Origin: CAYVTV01 sp964454295
Lineage (GTDB): Bacteria; Bacteroidota; Bacteroidia; Bacteroidales; GCA-2748055
Assembly (NCBI GenBank): GCA_964454295.1
Contig: CAYVTV010000195.1
Coordinates: forward strand, 1 to 8,117
Length of the DNA stretch: 8,117 bases
Direction of reading: 5' to 3'
How positions within the stretch are numbered: position 1 is the stretch's first letter; each line of letters begins with the position of its first letter. Shown piece after piece: positions 1 to 5,670 of this stretch. Below the pieces are notes generated by a model. That model saw nothing but the letters and a program-made list of their open reading frames with translations. It was not told the DNA's origin and ran no database searches. The translations under genes and the position numbers were made by a program.

Positions 1-994
1 CGTTCAGGCGATGTCCTGCGCTCCATGCATCCTGTCCTCCCTGGTTAAGCATTCCTCCGTTATCACTAGTAAGAATCAGAAGTGTATTTTCAGCCAGTTC
101 AAGTTCATCAAGTACATTCATAACTTCACCCACGATCCAGTCGAGTTCATGAATAAAATCGCCATAACGTCCGCATTCACTTGTTCCCTGGAACCTGGGA
201 TGAGGTGTAAAGGGGTGGTGTATATTTGTTGTCGGAAAGTACAGGAAGAACGGGTTATCTTTATTATTGCGTATCCATTGTACTGCTTTTTGTGTAAGCA
301 TCGTTCCCACCATTTCATCATCATAAAGGGCATGAGCTGCCCGGGCTCCTCCTATCTGGTCTATCCACATTTTTTCCCGGAATACTCTGGTTTCTGCCTT
401 TTTATTAAAAACAAAGGGATCCTCAGGATCATATCCTACAACATGATGGTCCTCTACATAAACGAAAGGGGGATGACTGTTTACTACAGGGACTCCGAAA
501 TAGTAATCAAATCCCAATTCCAGAGGACCGGGTTTTAGCTCTCCGTTCCAGTCCGGGACACTGTCGCCTAGTCCGAGGTGCCATTTCCCGATGCAGGCAG
601 TGGAATACCCGTGATCTTTCATCAGGTCTGCAATAGTATACTGTTCAGTATCAATAATTAAACCTACTTTATGAAATACTGCTGCATAAATATCTTTTCG
701 TAACGGATATTGTCCTGTCAGTAATGCATAACGAGAAGGTGTGCTGACGGCCGATACTGTGTGCGCGTCAGTAAACATCCGGCCTTCCCTTGCCAGCTGA
801 TCGATTTTGGGAGTGCTTACTTTTGTGGCACCATAACAACTAAGATCACCGTATCCCAGATCATCGGCATAGATAATGATCACATTAGGGGTTTGGGTGT
901 CAGATCTCCCGTTATTGATGCATCCCGTGCCAAGTAAACATAATCCCAGAATCATGCTTTCCCTGCCTGTTATTTTATTCTTGTTTACTTTCAT
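1..994 (-). CDS. S1-family sulfatase, Ser-type, lipoprotein (C-terminus cut by window edge)
   Basis: Exported arylsulfatase-like enzyme predicted to hydrolyse sulfate esters on a carbohydrate. I translated it by hand from ATG at 994; 331 complete codons lie in the window and the frame is still open at base 1, so the 3' part is missing. The N-terminus (MKVNKNKITGRESMILGLCLLGTGC) gives a hydrophobic stretch and a somewhat weak lipobox at Cys25. Visible S1 motifs are the metal-binding Asp pair in YADDLGYGD (about 44-45), the formylglycine motif STPSR with Ser84 as the residue to be oxidised, GKWHLG, IHHPF, and TSDNGG near the cut end. Over the shared region it is about 76% identical by hand count to the sulfatase at 2603-4156, so the two are recent paralogs. 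It lies 87 bp downstream of the N-sulfatase-like gene and is probably its operon partner. The S1 subfamily and the sulfated sugar cannot be read from sequence alone. Confidence 0.93.
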   Translation of the reverse strand, partial: MKVNKNKITGRESMILGLCLLGTGCINNGRSDTQTPNVIIIYADDLGYGDLSCYGATKVSTPKIDQLAREGRMFTDAHTVSAVSTPSRYALLTGQYPLRKDIYAAVFHKVGLIIDTEQYTIADLMKDHGYSTACIGKWHLGLGDSVPDWNGELKPGPLELGFDYYFGVPVVNSHPPFVYVEDHHVVGYDPEDPFVFNKKAETRVFREKMWIDQIGGARAAHALYDDEMVGTMLTQKAVQWIRNNKDNPFFLYFPTTNIHHPFTPHPRFQGTSECGRYGDFIHELDWIVGEVMNVLDELELAENTLLILTSDNGGMLNQGGQDAWSAGHRLN

Positions 995-1081
995 GATTTT
1001 TGTATTGATAAATATGTTAATCCTCGCATTTAAAGGAAAAATTCATGACGTTCTCATTATTAATGATATAAAATTTTAAAT
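995..1081 (-). other. AT-rich spacer between two sulfatase genes
   Basis: An 87-bp gap that is wider than the 18-bp gap between the two preceding sulfatase genes, so an internal promoter for the last sulfatase is possible. I found no convincing match to the Bacteroidota promoter consensus (TAnnTTTG with an upstream TTG), no strong hairpin followed by a T-run, and no Shine-Dalgarno sequence before the ATG at 994. It is best treated as an ordinary operon spacer. Confidence 0.4.
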
Positions 1082-2584
1082 TTATCTTGCTCTTTTACTA
1101 TAATGTTTCTTATCCTTATCCCATTCCATTGCCTCCGGATAAGCTTTATAGAATACTTCCGGCATTTTTTCAGGCGAGTGCCGGTTACGGTAAACCTCCA
1201 GGAGGGGGTCATTTGTTTTGATCATCCACTTCTCCAGTTCTTTACGCATAACTTTGATTTTCCTTTTATGTGAAGTAATATTTATCAGGTCAACAAGACA
1301 ATCAGGGTCAGTTTGCAGGTTAAAGAATTCTTCCTGCTTCCGGTATCGGTATAAGTCAACACGTTTTTTTACATCAGGGTTATTCATTGCCTCCTTTTCC
1401 ATTGCCCGCATTGTCATCCCTTCGTTATTGTTAACATACACACGCTCCCCGTCTGCCCATGCATTGAACACATAAAGGAAGTTGCCATCCTGTATACCCC
1501 TCATGGGTACGGGGCCGCCTCCTGCTTTACCGTCAATCTGGCTGAAAATATAGTTTTTGTGTTTAGTTTTTTCACTTTTATACAGAGCCAGATGTGAAGT
1601 GCCGTCCATATTGTCTGGTGGTTCGATTCCTGCAGCCTCCAGAATAGTAGGTAAAAAGTCCACGGCTGATATGAAATGCTGATCATCCACTGACCCCGGT
1701 TTAATGACCCCTGGCCATCTTACCAGCCAGGGAGTATAGTTACTGGCATAATAGGTATTACATTTTGCAAAAGGGATAGCTATTCCGTTATCCGATATAA
1801 AAATCACCAGGGTATTGTCTTTAAAGCCGCTCTCCTCCAATGCCTGCATAACTTTACCAAACGCATCGTCGAGTCGTTTTACAGAATTGAAGTAATAACT
1901 TATTTCCTCCCGCACCATTGGAAGGTCCGGAACAAACCCGGGAACTTCAATTTCATCAGGCTTGTATATTCTGGAAGGAACTTCAGCTCCGGCCATATCT
2001 TTTTCTCCGGGAATATGAAAAGGCCGGTGGGGATCATGAGAATTCACCATAAAATAGAACGGTTTATTCTTTTTGCGACAGGAATCGAAAAATGCAATTG
2101 ATTTCTGGTAATAAAGGGAAGGGCTCCTTCCGCTCCCTAATTGGTGCATATCATAAGTATAATCCCAAGTAAAATCATTTTTTGGAGTAGAATGAGATAC
2201 TTTTCCCAGAATTCCGGTTTCATAGTTATTATCTCTCAGTAACTCCATAAGAAGTGGCACGCTGCTGCCTTCAGGCATTTTCATAAATCCCATTACTCCA
2301 CTGTTGTGCCCGTAAAGTCCTGTTGCAAGTACTGCCCTGCTGGGCACGCAGATGGATGCATTAACAAAAGCATGTTTGAATAATATGCCTTCTGAAGCAA
2401 ATTTGTCAATGTTCGGAGAGATATCCGGAACATTTGATCCGTAACAGCCAAGGGAATTTCTATCCAGGTCATCGGCAGTAATCAATAATATGTTCAGGTT
2501 TTTATCCTGTGAAATTATCGGATATGCTTTTATAATTACACCTCCGAGGGCGAGTGCTAAAAATTTACTGTAATTAATGCTCAT
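1082..2584 (-). CDS. S1-family sulfatase, Cys-type, heparan N-sulfatase (SGSH)-like
   Basis: A 500-residue sulfatase resembling the N-sulfoglucosamine sulfohydrolase-like branch of family S1 (probably S1_8). Evidence is the Asp pair in LLITADDLDRNS (38-39), the formylglycine motif CVPSR with Cys79, GKVSHSTP (Lys128, His131), LGSGRSPS, the characteristic MVNSHDPHRPFH block (about 179-190), ISDNG (264-267) and the C-terminal EEFFNLQTDPDCLVDL segment. Length is normal for bacterial members. The N-terminus (KFLALALGGVIIKAYPIIS) resembles a Sec signal peptide but has no lipobox and contains a lysine in its core, so a soluble periplasmic location is inferred with less certainty than for its neighbours. 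It begins 18 bp after the previous sulfatase stop, indicating co-transcription. Family relatives act on N-sulfated glucosamine, but no other heparan enzyme is seen here, so the substrate may be another sulfated sugar. Cys-type sites can be matured by FGE or by anSME. Confidence 0.93.
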   Translation of the reverse strand: MSINYSKFLALALGGVIIKAYPIISQDKNLNILLITADDLDRNSLGCYGSNVPDISPNIDKFASEGILFKHAFVNASICVPSRAVLATGLYGHNSGVMGFMKMPEGSSVPLLMELLRDNNYETGILGKVSHSTPKNDFTWDYTYDMHQLGSGRSPSLYYQKSIAFFDSCRKKNKPFYFMVNSHDPHRPFHIPGEKDMAGAEVPSRIYKPDEIEVPGFVPDLPMVREEISYYFNSVKRLDDAFGKVMQALEESGFKDNTLVIFISDNGIAIPFAKCNTYYASNYTPWLVRWPGVIKPGSVDDQHFISAVDFLPTILEAAGIEPPDNMDGTSHLALYKSEKTKHKNYIFSQIDGKAGGGPVPMRGIQDGNFLYVFNAWADGERVYVNNNEGMTMRAMEKEAMNNPDVKKRVDLYRYRKQEEFFNLQTDPDCLVDLINITSHKRKIKVMRKELEKWMIKTNDPLLEVYRNRHSPEKMPEVFYKAYPEAMEWDKDKKHYSKRAR

Positions 2585-2602
2585 AAATAATAGTTTTAAA
2601 AT

Positions 2603-4156
2603 TTATGGACGTGTCTTTTCTTTTTGTTTAAGTCCTTCTAATAATATTCTTAAATTATCTGCTATTTCAGGATTATCCAGTATTGCATTCTGATTTTGAT
2701 ACGGATCATTTTCAAGGTCGTAGAGTTGTTCGGAAGGAGCATCCTGTTTAATCTTCCCATTCTCTATATCACTGTTAACTTGACCTGCAAACCAGAGAGC
2801 CGGTGGTCCTCCCAGCGAATGTTGGCCAAAAACTGATCCCTGAAAGCCGCCTCCTCCCTGTGCAGGTATAAACATCCATTTGTCTTTACGCAGGGAAACG
2901 TGGGTACTTCTGCTGCTGGCCAGAATAATATGATCCCTTATCTGTCCGTCAGGATTCCCTGTCAGTGTTTCCAGAACATTATAACTATCGGGACCTTCAT
3001 CATCTTTTAAATCATATCCTGTAATCTCTGCAAAAGTTGCCAGCAGGTCAACATTGCTAATTAGCTGGTCTGAAACCGTGCCGGGAAGGATCTTACCCGG
3101 CCATCGGGCAATAAAAGGCACACGATGGCCGCCTTCCCACGCGTCAAATTTAAATCCGAGAAGATCCCCATTAAGACGGTGACCCATTAACCATGCATTT
3201 TGTCCTCCCTGATTAAGCATACCCCCGTTATCGCTGGTAAAAATGAGAAGTGTATTATCAGCAATTTTTAATTTATCCAGGGTTCTCATAATTTCACCCA
3301 CAATCCAGTCGAGCTCGTGCATAAAATCGCCATATCTTCCGCAATCACTTGTACCTTTAAACCTGGGGTGCGGGGTAAAAGGATGATGGATATTTGTAGT
3401 CGCAAAGTACAGGAAGAACGGTTCCTTCTTATGATTTTTAATCCATTCAACAGCTTTTTGTGTAAGAGTTGTTCCAACCATTTCATCATCGTATAAAGCA
3501 TGAGCAGCTTTCGCACCCCCGATACTCTCAATACCAAACTTTTCAGGAAATTCTTTTGTTTCAGCTTTTGTGTTCAAAATAAAAGGATCACTGGGATCAT
3601 AACCCACTACACTATGGTTTTCTATGTACACAAACGGAGGATGACTGTTCACTACCGGTATTCCAAAATAGTAATCAAATCCGAGTTCCAGAGGCCCGGG
3701 TTTAAGTTCACTGTTCCAGTCAGGAACCCCTTCACCAAGTCCTAAATGCCACTTACCAATGCATGCTGTTGAATAACCCGATTGTTTCATCAGATCGGCA
3801 ATAGTAAACCGGGTTGTATCAATAACAAGTCCCACTCGATGAAAAATCGGGCCAAACAATTGTCTCCGAAAAGGATATTGCCCTGTTAAAAGCGCGTACC
3901 TTGAAGGAGAACTGGCCGCAGAGGCTGAGTGGGCATCTGTAAACCTCCGTCCCTGTTCTGCAAGCTTATCAATATTAGGAGTTTTCAGTTTTGTTGCACC
4001 ATAACAGCTAACATCCCCATAACCTACATCATCTGCAAAAATTACAATAACATTAGGTTTTTCTTTTTTGGATTCGGAATCGGTACAGGAAATAATTACA
4101 GGTATAATCCCTGTTAATCCGATTCCAAACCCTATTTTTACTATATTTCTCGTCAT
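2603..4156 (-). CDS. S1-family sulfatase, Ser-type, lipoprotein
   Basis: A complete 517-residue arylsulfatase-like enzyme. The N-terminus ends in PVIISC, a good lipobox that would lipidate Cys24, so it is probably membrane-anchored in the periplasm or at the cell surface. S1 motifs in order are FADDVGYGD (Asp42, Asp43), the formylglycine site SSPSR with Ser82, GKWHLG (Lys135, His137), NIHHPF (His257), TSDNGG (Asp309, Asn310), GFKFDAWEGGHRVP with Lys336, and the typical C-terminal QLYDLENDPYQNQN. All expected catalytic and metal residues appear present. It starts 24 bp after the stop of the DUF2961-like remnant and ends 18 bp before the N-sulfatase-like gene. The sulfatase at 1-994 is a close paralog. 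The fold and chemistry are secure; the sulfate position and sugar are unknown. The sequence most resembles the 4- and 6-O-sulfatases acting on galactose-type or related sugars, but I would not assign a subfamily. Confidence 0.96.
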   Translation of the reverse strand: MTRNIVKIGFGIGLTGIIPVIISCTDSESKKEKPNVIVIFADDVGYGDVSCYGATKLKTPNIDKLAEQGRRFTDAHSASAASSPSRYALLTGQYPFRRQLFGPIFHRVGLVIDTTRFTIADLMKQSGYSTACIGKWHLGLGEGVPDWNSELKPGPLELGFDYYFGIPVVNSHPPFVYIENHSVVGYDPSDPFILNTKAETKEFPEKFGIESIGGAKAAHALYDDEMVGTTLTQKAVEWIKNHKKEPFFLYFATTNIHHPFTPHPRFKGTSDCGRYGDFMHELDWIVGEIMRTLDKLKIADNTLLIFTSDNGGMLNQGGQNAWLMGHRLNGDLLGFKFDAWEGGHRVPFIARWPGKILPGTVSDQLISNVDLLATFAEITGYDLKDDEGPDSYNVLETLTGNPDGQIRDHIILASSRSTHVSLRKDKWMFIPAQGGGGFQGSVFGQHSLGGPPALWFAGQVNSDIENGKIKQDAPSEQLYDLENDPYQNQNAILDNPEIADNLRILLEGLKQKEKTRP

Positions 4157-4180
4157 AATTAATAAAATATTGTTAACGTT

Positions 4181-4331
4181 CTATTCAGTAGCTGTATCTG
4201 ATGCCGGCATAACGTAATAATCAACCCTCTCGGCTGCATCTACCGGGCTATACAAATCCGGAATACCGGCTTCCTGGTACCAGTATGCCACACAGGAATA
4301 CAGGCATGGTAATTCATTTGCACGATATTTT
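4181..4331 (-). pseudogene. Orphan DUF2961-like C-terminal fragment, out of frame behind the GH172 gene
   Basis: Behind the GH172 stop, a different frame is open to a stop at 4181 and reads like real protein: NELPCLYSCVAYWYQEAG, then PDLYSPVDAAERVDYYV. The YSCVAYWYQ core matches the ISSVCFWYQ core near the true end of the GH172 protein, so it resembles the C-terminus of a second, diverged DUF2961 protein. The open frame extends upstream to an ATG at 4381 overlapping the GH172 gene, but the protein-like part lies beyond the GH172 stop. No start or catalytic region is present. Its stop lies 24 bp before the next sulfatase ATG, a normal operon spacing. This suggests it was once the end of a functional gene, most of which was deleted. 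A frameshifted extension of the GH172 gene is less likely, because that protein already ends in a family-typical way (WYQTEPHAKFPELP). Confidence 0.5.
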
Positions 4332-5519
4332 TCAATACACTTCCAGCTCCTTCCATCCAGGTAATTCAGGAAATTTTGCATGTGGTTCAGTCTGATACCA
4401 GAAGCAAACAGAAGATATATCTGAGTTTTGAGGTAAATATCTTCCGCCCTTTCTCCAGCCCAGATCCTGGATAGTCACTTTCAGGTCTTTCTCGAACCTT
4501 ATGGGATCAGGAATATGCCAGCGATAAAGGCCAAAACGCTGCCTTACATTATATAGTCCGTCACCTCTGATTACCTGGAGTAATCCGGCATAAGGGGTAC
4601 AAAACTCTGTATATTTACGTTCCTCCACTCCTGCAGCATTTTTAGTTCTTGTGTCAAAATTGTATGAACCGCAAAAATAATCTTCAGTGCCTGTACCACA
4701 TATAGTTGGAAATTGTTTATCCCCATCCATAAAGAACTTTATCTCTCCTTCTCCCCACCATCCGTTATTATTCACGCCCCATGCCATATAGGTTCCAACA
4801 TAGTGTCCTTTACCCTTTATCCCGTCCACGATAGTGTAATCGGAAGTTTCATTGAACCTGGTCCGCCTGAACTGGGCATGAAAATAGGCCGCATCAGCAG
4901 GCACTTCTGTCAGTGTGTAATCAATCTGGTAATATAAAGTCATCGGGTCCTGGTCATTAATATTTTCCAATGTGATTTTACATTTTTTACGGAAGGGCAT
5001 TACCCAGTAGCAGTTAAGAGCACTTCCCGGGTTCACGCAAACTGCAAGGGAGCTGAGGGGAGCATAGGTATTCCATCCCATACAAAAGAAATCGCCTAAT
5101 GGACATTCAACGGAAGGCTCCTTTTCATCATCCCAATAGATCTTTATAATGGAAAACCGCCATACACCTGATGCGGTAAGCCAGATGTGCTGAATGGCCC
5201 CAGGGCCTTCAATTTCCGCCATGGTAAAGGTTTCTCCCGGCTGTACCCTGATATAAGGATTTACTTTCCAGCCTTGTCCGAGGTCACGGGCAGCATGTGA
5301 AGCATTGGCCACATTAGGAGTATCTTTATCCTCCGGTCGGGCCATACCTCCTTTCCCCTTTTCCCCGGTGAAATTTTCAGGACTTATGGAACGGGTTTTC
5401 GCATCAGAAAGACGATACAAATTTCCCATGTTCATTTCCAACCCGTTAAATTTGCTTTGCGCAGCTAATAGTAAAGGCAAAAAACAAATAAACATACAAA
5501 TAAGAAGTTTTCTTTTCAT
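4332..5519 (-). CDS. GH172 (DUF2961) glycoside hydrolase, secreted
   Basis: A 395-residue protein of the DUF2961 family, now GH172. Characterised members are alpha-D-fructofuranosidases, a difructose-dianhydride I synthase and alpha-D-arabinofuranosidases. A clear Sec signal peptide opens the protein (KRKLLICMFICFLPLLLAAQS, cleavage near residue 21-22) with no lipobox Cys, so a soluble exported enzyme is expected. Family hallmarks are GPGAIQHIWLT (about 105-115), a double jelly-roll layout, WWGEGEIKFFMDGD (254-267) and GTGTEDYFCGSYNF (275-288). Glu257 or Glu259 together with Glu279 are the likely catalytic pair. The C-terminus SSVCFWYQTEPHAKFPELP is typical of a complete member, and the length is normal. 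The GH92 gene lies 151 bp upstream and the sulfatases downstream, which fits removal of furanosyl residues from a decorated, sulfated glycan. Whether the sugar is fructose, arabinose or something else is not visible. An orphan fragment similar to its own C-terminus follows the stop. Confidence 0.93.
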   Translation of the reverse strand: MKRKLLICMFICFLPLLLAAQSKFNGLEMNMGNLYRLSDAKTRSISPENFTGEKGKGGMARPEDKDTPNVANASHAARDLGQGWKVNPYIRVQPGETFTMAEIEGPGAIQHIWLTASGVWRFSIIKIYWDDEKEPSVECPLGDFFCMGWNTYAPLSSLAVCVNPGSALNCYWVMPFRKKCKITLENINDQDPMTLYYQIDYTLTEVPADAAYFHAQFRRTRFNETSDYTIVDGIKGKGHYVGTYMAWGVNNNGWWGEGEIKFFMDGDKQFPTICGTGTEDYFCGSYNFDTRTKNAAGVEERKYTEFCTPYAGLLQVIRGDGLYNVRQRFGLYRWHIPDPIRFEKDLKVTIQDLGWRKGGRYLPQNSDISSVCFWYQTEPHAKFPELPGWKELEVY

Positions 5520-5670
5520 GTTGATGAGGTTTGGTTTATACTATTTAATTCTAAAATATTGCATTTTAATATCTGTAATCTATTGTTAAACAGAGAATCA
5601 CAGAGAAGGCACAGAGTCACACACAAAGATAATAACTGTAAGATTCATAGGTGCTGAGACAGCCTCTACA
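5520..5670 (-). other. Spacer between GH92 and GH172 genes
   Basis: A 151-bp non-coding gap, the largest clean one in the window. It contains a degenerate CACAGAG repeat (annotated separately) and a very AT-rich 60 bp directly before the GH172 start. This spacing could hold a promoter for the GH172-sulfatase block. On the minus strand TATTTTAG (about 5549-5556) is one base from the Bacteroidota -7 consensus TAnnTTTG, but I see no well-spaced upstream TTTG, so the call is weak. A short imperfect hairpin (GGCTG/CAGC) lies just after the GH92 stop without a T-run, so no terminator is called. Confidence 0.35.
5588..5628. repeat. Degenerate CACAGAG-type intergenic repeat
   Basis: Three imperfect units follow one another: CAGAGAATCA, CAGAGAAGG and CACAGAGT, then CACACAAAG. 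This matches the style of the short CACAGAG or CTCTGTG runs that I recall as common intergenic filler in many environmental bacterial genomes. Being non-coding and located at a gene junction, it may mark an old insertion or rearrangement point. No function is shown by the sequence. Confidence 0.5.

Noticed and set aside
11..538. 175-codon plus-strand open frame
   Set aside because: It lies wholly antisense to the first sulfatase, whose minus-strand frame has all S1 motifs. A similar antisense frame occurs opposite the paralogous sulfatase (3500-3745), which is explained by paralogy of the real genes.
876..1079. 67-codon plus-strand open frame with a hydrophobic segment
   Set aside because: It overlaps the start of the sulfatase at 1-994 and the AT-rich spacer; the hydrophobicity is that of AT-rich DNA read antisense, and nothing supports a gene.
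4332..4381. Programmed or accidental frameshift joining GH172 to the downstream tail
   Set aside because: The GH172 frame already ends with the family-typical WYQTEPHAKFPELP segment, the only short homopolymer is AAAA at about 4374-4377, and shifting there would destroy that ending and give two WYQ motifs in tandem.
5640..5670. Possible terminator hairpin after the GH92 stop
   Set aside because: The stem is only four to six pairs with a bulge and is not followed by a T-run on the minus strand.
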